Source of the DNA: Heliopora coerulea
Lineage: Eukaryota; Cnidaria; Anthozoa; Scleralcyonacea; Helioporidae
Length of the DNA stretch: 64,000 nucleotides
Assembly (NCBI GenBank): GCA_030142905.1
Contig: JASJOG010000140.1
Location: forward strand, 806,001 to 870,000
Reading direction: 5' to 3'
Every line of letters starts with the position of its first letter. Position 1 is the first letter of the stretch. Shown here one piece after another: positions 1 through 13,886 of this stretch. Below the pieces are notes generated by a model. That model was not told the origin of the DNA. It ran no database searches and was given only the letters and a program-made list of their open reading frames with translations. A program made the position numbers and the translations under genes.

Positions 1-1574
1 TAAAACAAGTCAAAATAAAATCATCAACTGTTGTGGGTAAGTGATCACTGAACAAATCACAGAAGATGTCAAGAAAGCTAAGTTTTTTTCTATTCTTGCT
101 AATGAAGCTGCTGACTTTTCTCATAAAGAGCAACTTGCCTTTATTTTGCGTTTTGTTGATGCAGATATGAATATCCGGGAAGAGTTTATTTCATTTCTTC
201 ATTGCAAGTGGGGCTTAAGTGGTAGTGACCTTGCTAAACTTATTCTAGATGCCTTGGGTGAACTAACTTTGTCCATTGAAAATTGCAGAGGGCAAGGGTA
301 TGATGGTGCTGGTGCTGTAGCTGGACACATCAATGGTTTGGCAGCCCAACTATTACGACTTAATAGAAAAGCGCTCTACACTCATTGCTATAGCCATCGT
401 CTCAATTTATCTGTCTGTGATTCTTTAGCTATTGTGAAGGTTAAAAACATGCTAAAACATGTTAATGAGGTTTCCCATTTCATTCGTGTTTTTCAGACGC
501 GTAGTATCCCATTTGAAAAAAATATTAAAGCGCATCTACCTGATTCAGAAACTCGAAAAAGCAAATTAATTGATGTTTGTAGGACTAGGTGGGTTGAACG
601 TATTGAAGGTTTAGACACTTTTTAGGAACTTTTTATTCCCCTTTTTTATACTCTGGATGAGATGGCTGTCAACTTAGATGGTGAATTTAGCCCTGCTGTT
701 TCTAGTGATGCAGCATCACATTTGACGCGTATTTGTAAGTTTGATTTTATTGTAGCATTAGTCATAACCAGACATGTCCTTGATGCAACTTTGGCCGTAA
801 CACAGTTACTGCAGGGGGAAGAGCATTGATATCATGGATGGACTTCATTTGATTGAGAGTTTGAAGAAGGAAATGGCTATAATGCGTAATTCCGTCGATC
901 ATTTTCACGATGCTTGGTATGAAGAAGCTTTGCAACTTGCTGCCAAAGTAAGAGTGGAGGAGACCAAGCCAAGAACAGTTGGTATACAAACAGCGAGGGC
1001 AAATATACCGTTCACTACTGTTTCTAATTACTTTAAACGTATTTTCACTGTTCCTTTGATTGACCACCTTAATTTATCTTTGAAGACACGTTTTGATACT
1101 GATAGCATTAATGTTTACAAAGGCTTATGTATCGTTCCTGCCAAAATGATTTCTTTTATAAGCCAAGGCGTTGACTGGAAAGCACAGTTTAAAACAGTAG
1201 CTTGTTTTTACCATGACGATTTGCCAAACCCTTTAGCTTTGGATGCAGAACTGTCTTTATGGAGTACTTATTGGACAACTTTTAAAGGACCTCGTCCTTC
1301 CAATATTTCTACCACGTTAAAATCCGTGCGGGTTGATGGTTTTGTAAATATTAAAACAATTTTGCGTATTTTAGGAACGTTACCTATTACACCATGTGAG
1401 TGCGAACGATCAATTTCTTCTCTTAGAATGCTGAAGGATTATAAAAGAAGTACCATGGTTAAAGATCGTTTAAATGGCCTTGCTCTACTGAAAATCCATC
1501 AAGAAATCGTGCCTGACACCAACAAAGTTATTGACAAATTTGCAATTGGTAACACACGTCTAAAATTTATGTAA
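1..1574 (+). pseudogene. hAT-superfamily transposase (DUF4371 type), broken
   Basis: This is a decayed DNA-transposon transposase whose N-terminus lies outside the window. The first block (41-625) has the hallmarks of the DUF4371/THAP0-ZMYM-like hAT transposases: LANEAAD, then CRGQGYDGAGA, then HCYSHRLNL, and a CRTRWVERI block, all part of the RNase H-like catalytic fold. The second block (834-1574) ends with the hAT C-terminal dimerisation motif (CECERSISSLRMLK and NGLALLKIH). Lesions: in-frame TAA at 38-40, TAG at 623-625, and a frame change at the G run 814-818 that joins the two blocks. Sequence between 626 and 813 still reads through in the first frame, so both blocks are one gene. The protein cannot be made intact from this copy. 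Confidence 0.85.
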
Positions 1575-1598
1575 GAGAGAAATATTGTCAATTTTACC

Positions 1599-1703
1599 TT
1601 AACCCTTCACTGGCAGCGTTGCCATACGCCAACTAATTATATTTGCTCTGTCTAACGCCAGACGATTTTACTTGTCAAAGGAAGACCTCCTGAAATGTGC
1701 TAA
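1599..1703. mobile_element. piggyBac-like mini-element, copy A
   Basis: A roughly 105 bp non-coding element that starts TTAACCCTTCACTGGCAGCG and contains the core TCTAACGCCAGACGATTTTA, also seen at 11.5, 12.4 and 55.3 kb. The left end resembles the TTAA-CCCTTT ends of piggyBac/Looper elements. The right end (TGTGCTAA) is degraded. Assignment to piggyBac is inference from the ends only. Confidence 0.5.
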
Positions 1704-2993
1704 GCAAAGTTGATATAAGCCAAATTACGCTATACATAGAGTTATTGATCAAGGTCCACTGTTCTTTTTAGAATCGTTGAATCCACTTGGACAAAAAATT
1801 ATTTTATATAATACAGATTTTAAAACAAGTACAGCTTAATGGTTTTTGCTAGATTTATTATTAAAAGATGCAATTTCTTTTACTAGTGCGTATTTCCCTA
1901 CATGAAATAGCGTGCTTGTAATATTCAGTCATCTTTGCCGGCGGTAACGTTTGCGCTCTAAAACATTCTTATTGCTCATCGTGTACATGACCATGAAACT
2001 AGTTAGCTAGTTATTTTCATTTTTATTTAGTTAACTAGTTATTTTTCAGGAAACTAGTTAGCATTTAGGTCTTATGTTTCGGGCCCCTGGGATGGGGGGT
2101 AAAGGGTTAGAACCGACTGGGATGAAGTGCAATGTTGAGCTATTGCACGTCCACGAAAAGTCCCAAAGAGTCTCCCATTTCTAACCAAACTCCTATGGCT
2201 CTTGCATAGGTGTGAAGGCGAGTTGCTGGCGCCTGAAAACCAGTTTGCTCATAACAGGCTAATTTCATTGGCCGTCCATGTCTGGTCTTACGCCATGCAT
2301 TGCGCAAATGTTATGGTTACGTCCTAGGCATGCTGACGAGCCCTGACATCGGGCGAAACGGTCTGCTAATACGTCACAAAAACATGCAACGTGTTAGTCC
2401 TTCTCGAAAACCACTGCAGCAATGTACTTTACTGGAAAAATTGCTCGGAAAGTTTGTGAATAATGTTTGAAAAATCCCAGATCCGCCACTGACTTCACAT
2501 CAAGAGACAAAATTCGTCCAAAGTAATTACCGTGATGAAGTTTGTTTATTATAATATTATAAGTTCTGACGTTTTAAGGTAATCATTGGCAGAACACCAA
2601 ACCAGGTCTTATCCTCAGGTACAGCAAACTGGCTGAAGCCAACAGTCAACAATTCATGGAACTTATTTTTGATTAATTTTCACAATTTGCAGTTTTAAGT
2701 AAAAAGTCTTCTGACTTTCTATTCTTCCTTTAAAGAAGTCTCGTTATACAATTCTTTCACTAATATGTCGAGAAAGAATAATTTATTCTAATCTTTTTTT
2801 GTTAAAAAAAAAAACAAAAGCCTAATCATATTTTCCAGTTCTTCCCCCTAAAATTCCCAATTGCTCCTTGTGGACAGATAAGATTCACCGACAAGGAAGC
2901 TACAACTCTCTTGCTCCTTTCTGGCACCATCCCGGGCAGATAAGCCTCAAAAAGGAAGCCTTGTCTTGGTTACCTGGTAGCAAGTCATTCATG

Positions 2994-3731
2994 AGTGTAA
3001 ATCACTAACATTGCTCGCCGGTTATCACCATGTGAATTGTTGGGTTGTACCCAGGTCATTGCAACGTAAATCGCTGGGGTTATGCCCAGGTTATCGCATG
3101 GCTAAATCACTGGGATTTTACCAAGGTTATCGCCAATGTAGACCATTGGGGTTGCACCAAGGTTATCGCAATGTATATCTCTTGGGATGCACCGAGAGGA
3201 TCTCAGTTTAAGTCATTTGGGGTTTCAACCAGATTACCGCAATGTAAATCACTAATGTTGCATCCACCTTATCGCCACTGTAAATCACTGGGGTCACACT
3301 CAGATAATGTAAATCACTGAGGCTGCACCGAGATTATGGCAATGTAAATCACTGGGGTAGTACCGAGATTATGGCCAATGTAAATCACTGGGCTTGTAGA
3401 CCAACTCATTGCATTGTAATTCACTGGGATTGCACCCAGGTAATTGCAATTTAAATCACTGAGGTTGTACTTAGGTTATCTCAATGTAAATCACCGGAGT
3501 ATTACCTAGGTTATCGCAGTGTAAGTCACTGGAGTTGCACCAGGGTTATTACAATGTAAATCACCGCTGTTGGAGCAAAGTTATTGCGATGTAAAACACT
3601 GATGCTGTACCCAGGCTATCGTAATGTAAATGATTGCGGTTCCACCCATGCCAAGCCCATTGCATTGTAAATCCGTCGGGGTGTACCCAGGTTATCACAA
3701 TATCAATAGCTGAGGTAGTACCCATTGAGGG
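2994..3731. repeat. Satellite, about 20 units of 35-36 bp
   Basis: Diverged tandem array. The unit reads approximately GGTTATCGCAATGTAAATC followed by ACTGGGGTTGCACCCA. About 20 units can be counted, most 34-36 bp, with one short unit near 3300 and longer ones near 3400 and 3640. Open frames in the array (such as 3011-3211) are by-products of the repeat and are not called as genes. Confidence 0.9.
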
Positions 3732-6700
3732 ACTCCAGCCTTCAGACCTATTACAAAGTTTTAAAAAAACAGGGTGTAATTTGGCTTTCACGAGGTTCAC
3801 TTTAAAAGATTAATTTTCGTATTTCGTAGTCAATATTTTGATCGACAAGAAGAATGAAAAGATATGGCTTGAAACGTTTGTGCAGTTCAAGTACCATGTT
3901 TTGGCCTAGTAAAAGAGAACCAGACGCATGATTCTGTTGGCAGCGTTAACAAGCAAATGCAATCGACGATAACATCTTCAAACACCACTAGGGAGAATGT
4001 TTTGTTGCAGAAAAACAATGACAATTTTGATTGCTGACAACTGCCCAAACATTTACATTCTCACTTCAGCACTTCAAATAATGCGTATCGACAATTTATC
4101 CAGACGTCGAAAGTAGTTTCTAGCTCGTAAATAAAAGCTCGCTAGATTTTAATACTCTCTTATGACTCACTGTTGAACTGGAAACTGAAGATCGTTGAAG
4201 CAATGGGTAGGTAGCGGGGTTAATCCATAGAACACTGCCCCTACTCTTGGCTACACCACGGCTCATGTGTGATGTTTTTTCCAAGTACCAATCAAAATCA
4301 TCATGTTACCTGTACAAATATCTAGCAAAGTAATCTATATACATACTTATTGAACAGTTGCTATGACATTTTAACCTGAGTACACCTGTACATAACAAAA
4401 CGCAACGGTCTATTAAAACATGGAACCCTGAGACACAGCAATTCCCACGTTAGGCCAAAAGTCAACTTCTCTCTAATTTAATTCTTTGAATTCACACTTT
4501 TGAATTCAAATCTCGGTTTCTTATTACATCGTGTTAGATCTAGCTTATAAAGTAAGTCCTTATCTAAATTGATTAATGTGGTCTTACACTTTAAAAATAG
4601 GTTTTTCTGTGTTAAAGAATTTAGGGGAAGTCATTTCAGAGCATTGTAGGAAAACAAATTTGAATTATCAAAATCATTTTTTAAATTTATCAGTTGCCAT
4701 GGTAACCAAAATAATAGAGCACGAACAATAAAATAGTGTACCCACTTTAAACCTGATAGAGTTCAACCAAACGATCCGTGAAATTTTATATAGGTTTTAG
4801 TGCATTAGAAGGGAGATACTCTAGGTGCTAAACCTAAAAGACGCCTATTTTTTAGACGTTTTTGAGACTATTTTTCAGATTCTTATAGAAAACACTCAAA
4901 ATGTCAGAAATAGTTACTATAATATGTACAATATTAAGAAGTGTTTCAACAATAAATTGTATTTTATAGGTTCAGTTCCTAAACTGTTATTTTTGCTATC
5001 TGTGCTAAAAATATCGATACAATCTGTAAAAAGGTAAACTTAATTTCCGTTTAAAAAAGATGCTTTTAAACAGCTTCAACAACTGGAGAAAAGCAGATTC
5101 AAAACATATTAAATATTCCGAACACACTTTGTAGTCTTTCAGCGCCTTCAGAAAGAATCTACAGAAAATTTTTATATGCTCAATGTTTTCATAAGGTTCT
5201 AGACTCAAGGCCAACGAAAAAAATTCTAGAGATCATTCAAGATCACCGTGGAGAAGAACTTTAATTTTTCGGGAGAATTCGACATTTAGGGCGTAAGACC
5301 AACTTAACAAAGATTCTGTCATCATGCTTACGTATACCTATGTGATCTAAAATGTAGTCATTCACAAAGTCGAAACAAAACATAAGACAATGTAAGTATT
5401 TCTGAGGAACAAATAAAACAAACATAAGCACAAGCACAAGGTATGAATGCCATAACCAACGCAACCATGAAAGCAATACAAAAGTGAAACAAAGATTCTT
5501 TAGTCTTGTGTTTGTACTTTCGTTTGCATCACTTTTGAGTGAACAAGCCATACGATTGTTCTTCCAGACCTATGTGATTAACTATTTTGAGCACAAACCC
5601 TGCTTGTTATTGCCTCACCAAAGTAGCAATACCACCTGGAGGCTCCTGTCATTATCTCGTACATAACACAATTGTTTATGATAATAAAGTATATACGATG
5701 GACAATTAAACTGATTAAAGGACTGTTAAATGTTTGAAATCTGCTCCGCAAATCATGAATACTTCTGAATCTCATCAAATATCATTTTACTTGTTAAATC
5801 TTAGTGTTCCACTGACAAGTAATTAACTGAAAATAAAAACCAATACTTCTTTCAGTCTTTTCTCTTGTCTATTCAGAACTTATTTGTAAAGTTCACACGC
5901 GCTTAATTGCATCGACGAAAATAAGCCACTTAACAACAGGAATCAGAATTCGTCGAATAAGATAAGTGCATGCCTAACTTGAAATTTCTAAACGAACTAA
6001 CCAGATAGGTATCTCGATTTTCTGTCTCACTTGAAACGGTAAGATTATCCAACAAAATCGATTTTTCTTAGTGTTTTACTCTTCAATTTATATCAATAAT
6101 ATCACGGATTGGTAAACATCTAGCATGTTATTACAATTCAGACATAATACTGGTATGTCTCGACGTAACACTGGGATGTAAATCCCACAGGAAACACTCC
6201 TGTGCCGGATTTAATGTAAGAACTTTGTTGAACGCGACCAGTGAAGTTGCTTGTAAATTTCTAGATTTATAGCACTGCTCTGGGTCGCGTTTAGTAACCT
6301 TAAATATTCAATCAGGCATATACAAAGCGTGTTCAAATTTCTTCGAGAAGAAGATTTCGAGTTATAACCTTCTGGTAATCCTTAACTAGATGGCGACTAC
6401 GATTTAAGTATCTTACCTCAGTGCCGATAAAATCTAATGAAATGAAATGATACTCCCGCTGAACGTGATCAAAACTTGCAATCTTAACGGATCTTCTTAC
6501 GTACCAATAAATTTCTCACACTAGTTTCCTTTCAATATTTTACAATTACGTTGGCTTATTAAATCCAGGTTGACCAATGGCATGACACATTCCATCTTCC
6601 TGATTGATACCTTGATCAGTTGGGGAGGAATTAATTCTCAATTGGCTATTGCCAAATGTGATGCACCCCTCCCCATTTCCTCAACCTACAAAGTGCAAAT

Positions 6701-9700
6701 GTAGATTAAGGGGGGAGTGAGAGACAAGCTACTTACATTTGCATGTGTTCTGACCAACTTATGATCAGTGGAAACAACCGGTTTTGCTCAGACATTTTAC
6801 TAAAATTTAGTTCAACAAAACAAAATGGGAAATCTACAACAAATGTCGCTATGACATAACAGTCAAAGAAATTTCAATTTATCCTGTGGAATATCTAATT
6901 AACAAACAGATTTCGTTTTGTTGTCTAAGTTAGGTTGCAACTTTGTAAAAACAAAAGGGATTTACGTGACGAAGACGACCTGGTCACTGACGTTTTTACC
7001 ATATTGTGACGTCTTCTGTACACCTGCATAAAAACCTGGTTTGAATTTATAGACCTTTTGGATTTACTCCCGTGTTGGAGGAAAAATACTTACAAATAAA
7101 AGAATTACATGAATTATTTAATCTGTTCAACGTCCGAACTTTATAGTTGTCCTGCAGATGGGTCGTTTTGCTTATGAATTAACGTGGTCAAAAGAGTTGT
7201 AACGGACTAAAGGCAGCCAATTTTGTTCGTTAAATGCCATGTTGTCAGGTCAGGTTAGTGCTTTTGACGTAAGATCGAGTATTACTGATTCCGGGCGTAA
7301 TTTTCGACCGCATATGTGATTTTCAACTTTTTTGTCGCCAAAATAAGAGGAAAAAATCGCCCATGTTTCAGCTCAAGCACAGGAGGCTTGACAGCATAAA
7401 AATTGCAAACAAGAATAAATTGCAGCAAATCCACTAGTTAGATCTTTAGTTACAATCTGGCTATGGTCTTTGGTACAACCACCTTACAAATTATATCATT
7501 TCGTGCATTGACGATACGACATTTAAGCCAATTAGAAATGAATACAAACCACTTCCAAATTTCTCTTTTTCTATTTTTATATCTCAGTGTCTGTTAGTCA
7601 GCTTTTCGGTGCCAAAATTTGTCTTTTCATGTAGCCATCACTGCCAATTTAAGTTAGACATACGTCTAAAAAGCAAACATTGGATTCTTGTTTTTCGTGT
7701 TGAAGCTTTTCTTTTATAGTAAACTCATAAATTTAGAAAAAGTGTACATTACCATCGATTATGACTGTCGATAATGGTCTTGTTTTTAAGAAATATCCCC
7801 CCAGGTTTTTTTACATGAATTTACGCCCCTGCATGAAGCGTGAAGAGCATTTTGAAAGCAGAGATGAGGAATGGGTTGAGAAGAGAAACTTCTGAATGGT
7901 CACGCTGAAGATGCAGCGAAGATACATTTTAAAATTGATACTGGAAAGTATTTAAGGACTGCTATATAACTAATCTATCAGCAGTATTCGCTAGGGAAAC
8001 AAAATCACTTATAATAGCCCAATGGCAGAACGATGGAAAAATACAGTTAGTCCAAGTTTTCCTCATGTACTAGAACAATATTAAGAAATATCAAATGTTA
8101 TACATATTATCCGTATACATGTTAGTCTCATCGTGTGGTGTATTACATTGTCTAATGACGACACCATTGCCTGATGATGCAGGAATGTCTGGTTATTATT
8201 TTTGACTCTATGCTTTGAACGCAAGCATTTCTGAAGTAAACATCGTTAAAGAATTTGTGTATAATTCACAAGGAAAAGGGTAGCATGTCAATGCACTCGA
8301 ACTTTTTAAGAGAGCTTTCAAAGGTGAAGAGTTTTATTTATCAAGAAAAAAATAGGGAAGGTCGTGAAAGTCGAGTCCTTACAATCAGGTAGCTATATTT
8401 AGTATGTATTGATATGAAAGAGCATGAATATTTAAATATTGACTGAACTTATCTGTGTACAAACTGAAACAGCGCAGATTCACTAGAACACAAAAAACAC
8501 CAAAAATTGGAGATTTGACTTTTGTTTTATAAAGACGATCTGCTGTGAGACGTTTCTGAAGGAGACAGAAAGAGAGCGAGTGGGCGAGAATAAAGTGATG
8601 AATGAAAGAGTAATATTTTTTTATTTCGTGTTTGAAATGATGTTTGAGTAAATTTTATATTGCTTCCTAATACTTTGAATAGTTTGATTGAGGAAATTGA
8701 TATTTTGCCATGCAGTTTCTTATTGTGTCAAAAATTAAGTGATCACACAAAGGTCTTTGTATTTTTATCGAACAGTTATTTTTTCACCCGGATTCCTGTC
8801 ACGAAATAGGACAGAGTAGGTATTCCTGAGAGACATCGATATTATCACCAACACACGGTATAAACATAACCACTTTTATGCAAGTATAATAACAATACAA
8901 AATAGAAAACAGAAGTTCTTTGATCTCTCGCTTGTGCTTTCTTTTCATTTACGCCAGAACACTCGTAAATTTTGCTTGTGCGTTGCGATTTTGCTTTCAT
9001 CATGCTGATCAGCCGGGATTAACGGTTTAGGCAGAGTTCAACAGAAGATAGGTTTACGTTCGTGCGATCATCACTAGCACTGACTAACGGGCATGGGTGA
9101 TTAAAAATTTCAGTTTATGAAACTACTTAAGATATCTGTCTTTTTCTGGTCCTGTTGTGAACTGTTTTGTTTTCACTGACATGATTAAACCTTTATGAAC
9201 TTTTAAGTAGGTATGTAAAGTTTATATTTGAACCGAATAACCCTATCAGTTGACAAAGCTGTCCGTGCTAGTGGTCAAGTCAGGGCCACCCCTCACCGGT
9301 CAAGTGTTACTACAGGAAGCTATGAAACCGGAGTACCAGGAAAAAACCCGCGCTGCTTGGCAGATTCAAACTGGACAACACTCTACTTCCACCTGACTAA
9401 CGTAATTTTCATCAGGAAACTGCACGTAACCGGAATTGAAATGTGGCCATAGTGCTGAGAGGTGTATGAACTACAACTGTGCCAACTAGTGCATCTCCAA
9501 CATGATGAATAAGTGTCGAATTAACATGAAAAGTTACTGTTAAAAGTACAAGTATTAATATTGAATTTCTTGTCGTTGGAACGTCTAAAGAAAGCAAGTG
9601 GTATTTACTGGCATGCTTTTACGCAGCAATTCTCAACAGTTTTACGTCCAAAAGGGAATGAGGCCATAGGAGTTGATTTTTCTGATTTCCAGGGGGGTCT

Positions 9701-11471
9701 TGCAAAAATTTTTTAACAGTTTTTTCCGGGTAAAGACCTAATCGTGAGCCTTTTGTTTCATGTTTTTTTGTTTTATTTTCTCCCAGAAAAGTAAAGCGAG
9801 TTTTTATGCTTCTTCATTATTCTGCTTTGATGAATCTAAATTATTGCCGAAAACTAATTTTCATCTCTATATCACCCAAACACCTCTCTTAGTTCAACGT
9901 ACCCAAAGTAAACTTAACCGAGGACTTTGCTTCGACCTGAAGTCCTCGGTAATTAATGGTCGAAAACTCCAAATATTTCAACTGTTTCCACAAATTCGAA
10001 AATGTCCACACTCATCTATGCCAATCTCCAAAGCTTTTGAAAATTGTTGTTGTGGTTAAAAAGTTCTTATTTTTCAGCCTTTTTTGCATTTTAAATGACC
10101 ATGGTACTCTAACTGCTGGGTCGCTATCCCTACCTGTTCCCAAAGAGAAGTATAACTCACGGAATCCTTCTTAAAGAAAGTGAACAAGACTTTGTCAAAT
10201 AATTTTCCGACATTGAGTGACTATGGAGAGGGTGCTATTTTGACTGCATGGCCGAAAATGCGATTGGTGGAACATTCTCAGCTGTATTATTCTCGTTATT
10301 GCGTTGTGGCTATTACGCTCGAACGGAACTCTTTTGTTCAGTCATTTATATCATGAAAGTCTTTACATTGTGGCGTTGAATTCAACCGCTTTATTGAAAC
10401 ATGTTTAGACGAAAAAGCGGGTAAAGTTCTGTGTACTGATATTAAAAGAGTATTTAAAAGCCTACTTTTCTCGATTTCACAACAGGCCAACATATATTAA
10501 CAAAAATTTCAACAATCTCAAGCACTTGGCGTTTGTCAAGACAGGTACTAGAGATATTTACATTGGGAGGTCAACAATACAAGTACTCTCGAGTGATTAC
10601 GATTGGTTCTGAAAAAGAAGCATAGAAATATTTAAGTATTGGACTTCCATCATGATTTTGGGGGATGCAAAATGAATGACCAAAACTTTCATTTCCACGC
10701 CCCACTCAGATCGCCACCTGCTTTATCTACTAACCCCCCGCGAATTGTCCTTGGGCTTTGTAAATACATAGTCGAGGGCCTATCAGAAACTGTAAAACTG
10801 CATGGCGACCAACCACTGCATGCACCATAACATTCAGAGGTGTAAGAGGTATCGAAATGCACGGAGAGCCGATATTTAGGACTTTTACACACAAAATAGG
10901 AATTTTTCCTTTCATTATTTTAATCATGTTTTGGAAGGATTCTATAGCAATCACAGCAATAAAAATCAGCCCATATAATGATTAAATTTATTCGATTTTA
11001 ATAGATACAAACTTCACTCGAATCGACTGTCGGGTCTTTAGGAAATGACAACTCTTCGCTGCGTTAAATTGACTCCCAGGTATGTTGAAAAGCAGTGGTA
11101 GTGCTAGAGTGGGTAGAGAGGCTACAGATCTTCCGTTGGAGAACTTTAGCTACCCTGTCGGGGAAAAACTAACAATTTGTCGCAAAGGTCTCACTGATGA
11201 TAACACATTATATATTTTTCAAACCATAAGTACTTGTTATTGATTTAGGCAAGAAAGGTAAGACTGCTCTTTTCCTGTCAAATCCATAGATTAAGTTTCT
11301 ATAGTCAGCTGTACCGATTATACTTACTAAAGATAACATGTTTTCATCCTTCAATTAAGGAAATTATCATAAGGGGTGTGGTCTAAGTCTGTCTGGTTTA
11401 GCCCCTTTGTCGAAGACGTTATGTCCCTATGTCCAAGGACTGCTGGCGCCAACCCTGTTCAAAAGTAAATA
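3732..11471. other. Long stretch with no recognisable gene
   Basis: AT-rich sequence. Open frames reach at most about 100 codons and none shows a known domain or a convincing splice structure. Two segments, about 5425-5560 and 8850-8975, look related to each other (both carry a CAATACAAAA...TTCTTT core followed by a CTTGTG...CTTTC block) and may be diverged copies of a dispersed repeat. Nothing else could be supported. Confidence 0.6.
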
Positions 11472-11578
11472 TTTGACCCTTTCTCGGCGGGATAAGACTT
11501 GTTTTATTAGAATCGGGCTAACGCCAGACAATTATACTCGTCAAAGGGGAGTTAAAAGTCCGCCCTGAAAGAGTTAAA
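11472..11578. mobile_element. piggyBac-like mini-element, copy B
   Basis: Same family as 1599-1703: CCCTTTCTCGGCGGGATA at the left, the shared core CTAACGCCAGACAATTATAC in the middle, and CCGCCCTGAAAGAGTTAA at the right end. The ends are inverted repeats of each other (CCCTTTCNNGGCGG against CCGCCCTGAAAG). About 107 bp, no coding capacity. Confidence 0.6.
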
Positions 11579-12364
11579 TAGTTAAGATACCAGGATATGA
11601 ATCACAATTTATTTGGAAAAAGGTGAGCGCAAACGCTTATGTTCTCTAACGTTCCAAAGGTTTTTGAAGAAATGAAAGATATCTTAGCCGCCATTTTGCA
11701 TTTTTGGAGGCCCACACTTTATTCCCTGCTTCCTACGCTAGTAAACTAACGTCACCAAATTTCTGATGAAATATTCAATTTTTCTCAAAGAGCTATAATA
11801 ATTCTTCAAATTCAGTGTCGAAAATCCCAAAACATTCCCATTAGTAAGGCTCTACGTCTGTTTCGATGTGAGCAAAATTCATAATACATCTCAAAAACAC
11901 TTTCAAAATTATAACCTTCCCATTGTACATCGCAAGCGCCTGTGGAGAAGACAGCACTACCGCTGCTCCGAAAGTATCATTCTTAAGGGACGTCAAGACT
12001 GGAGCATGACGAGTGCACGTGGCCTCAAAAAGATTTGCCAAGAAGTATCGTTTACCTTACCTAGCTTCGAGTCCGTCCTTGAGAATGGACTTTGAAGAAA
12101 AAAATATTGAAACAACTTTTATACAGGAAGAAGTACTTATGTATTTTTGTCACTGAATCCATCTTTTCTTTAAGGTATATGTCTATGTCCATCGACCCTA
12201 AATACTTTGAGTTTCACGCGTTTTGATTTAACCAATTCTTCCACTTCAGGGTGTCATTGTGCCCTCTTCATTCTGTAAATTCCCCTCAGATCTGACACTA
12301 ACTATTACAACTAGTATTTTCGTCGTAATACGTGAAACATAAATTATCCATAATATTTTGGACG

Positions 12365-12464
12365 TTAACTCTTTCCTAGCGGGACAAGTCTTCTATTATT
12401 TTACTCCGGCTAGCGTCAGACGATTTTGCTCGTCAAGTGAGAACTCTCTCCGGGAAAGAGTTAA
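12365..12464. mobile_element. piggyBac-like mini-element, copy C (intact ends)
   Basis: Best preserved copy of the family. It begins TTAACTCTTTCC and ends GGAAAGAGTTAA, a perfect 12 bp terminal inverted repeat that includes TTAA at each edge. The interior again has GCTAGCGTCAGACGATTTTG. It is 100 bp long and non-coding. The TTAA borders fit piggyBac target choice (inference). Confidence 0.7.
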
Positions 12465-12794
12465 AGAAACCAAAAAAAAAATTGCATAAGGAAATTGAGG
12501 TCCAAATTATAAACGGAAAAAAAAACTGACTCTGGAGTTCATTATTTTTCAATATTACATAACATACCCAACAAGATACTAATTAAATGGTCGGACGTAT
12601 AGGCCTATCCCGTTTGTGCTCATAAAATGGGTAAAATGTGCTCCTTAGAATACCAATAAGTTGCTAAACAGACCTCGTTCAATGTTGATAACATTGACCT
12701 CGGCTTGGATAATTCTTCATATCATGCGCAGCCTCATCTAATAGCTGTTTAATATCAGTTAAGAAAATTGCTCGAAACGTGAAGGTTTAAAGAT
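12465..12794. other. No gene seen
   Basis: AT-rich sequence between a mini-element and a fold-back element; no open frame or repeat of note. Confidence 0.5.
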
Positions 12795-13149
12795 TTGGCT
12801 ACTGATTTTCCGGGCGGGAAGCATAATCGTAATCAAAAGATCAGAGCCCAGCTCAGAATTCTTAAGTGTGTCGCCATAGCGAAATAGGCAAGTCAAAAAG
12901 TTTTAAAACAATGCTTACTGACGTTTCGTTGCGGCGTGCAACATCTTCAGCATTTACCATTCAGCAACATCTTCAGCGGCGTCCAACATCTTCGTGCAAC
13001 ATCTTCAACGCTGCAACGAAACGTCAGTAAATATGTTTTAAAACTTTTTGACTTGCCTATTTCACTATGGCGATACACTTAAGAATTCCGAGCTGGGCTC
13101 TGATCTTTTTATTACGATTACGCTTTCGGCCCGGAAAATCAGTAGCCAA
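12795..13149. mobile_element. Fold-back element, 137 bp arms
   Basis: Left arm 12795-12932 and right arm 13013-13149 are near-perfect reverse complements (TTGGCTACTGATTTTCCGGG at the left outer end, its complement at the right). The 80 bp spacer carries several copies of a short word, CAACATCTTCAGC. The inner arm ends read ACGTTTCGTTGC and GCAACGAAACGT. No coding capacity; the open frames across it are artefacts. Likely a fold-back DNA element. Confidence 0.8.
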
Positions 13150-13886
13150 GATTATTACCGATCGATATGATAAAGGATCGCTGCTCGCGTTCGGAAGCTT
13201 TCAGCGCCTTGATCTCAAATTGGACAAAGCTAAACTGGACTTCAAAGCTGTTCCTTCAAAGCTGCAAGAAAAGGAAAGTTATCCACAAATTTCTTCGTTT
13301 CAAGGTTGCAAACAGGAAACTGAGGAGATCTTTAGCTTACTATCAAATTATAGATTCATATATATAGTTTAAAGAGTTGCTCATAAATATGGACGTATTT
13401 TAAGGAAATTCTTAACGGAACAAAATTTTCTGTTGCTCAAGATCTAGTTGTAAGGCTCTATACAAACCAGATGTCATGAGAAAGTAAATAATAAAGGCGA
13501 CTTCTTCTGTTCGGCAAATCACCATCCATTTTAATTCATGACAAGAAAATAATTGGATAAGGACGCTTTTAGTGAGGACACGCTCCGTGTGTCCTCAACT
13601 TGTGACTAATTTTATCTGATTACCCATTAAAATATTAGATAAGGATTGCAATAGACGTGCGAAACGTTGTCAATTGACAGGTTATTTGTTCAAAACATTG
13701 TTAAACATCAGTAAATTTGCTGAAATTTAGGTTTTCTATCAAACTGTTCACTTTTCTCTGCTTGATATGATGTTGTAAGCCAATAACTTGTTCAAAAGTT
13801 GCTCAGAAAGACAAAATTTACTCGAGGTTGCTAGAACTTCAGGACGTTTCTCCAAACGCCAATTGTTGCTCAAAAATATACCTACC
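13150..13886. other. No gene seen
   Basis: AT-rich sequence with short open frames lacking known motifs. Confidence 0.5.

Larger units (their letters stand above)
1..2491 (+). mobile_element. hAT transposon, right part
   Basis: The transposase pseudogene is followed by about 900 bp of non-coding sequence that ends at 2491 in CCGCCACTG. Read on the minus strand this is CAGTGGCGGATCTGGG, a typical hAT terminal inverted repeat. The left end lies beyond the window, so the 8 bp target duplication (expected copy at 2492-2499) cannot be confirmed. A separate small element (1599-1703) sits inside this region. Confidence 0.45.

Noticed and set aside
3011..3320. Two overlapping frames with repeated residues
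   Set aside because: Satellite by-products; frames are not preserved from unit to unit.
2994..3731. CRISPR-like array
   Set aside because: Units are contiguous without unique spacers, and the genome is eukaryotic.
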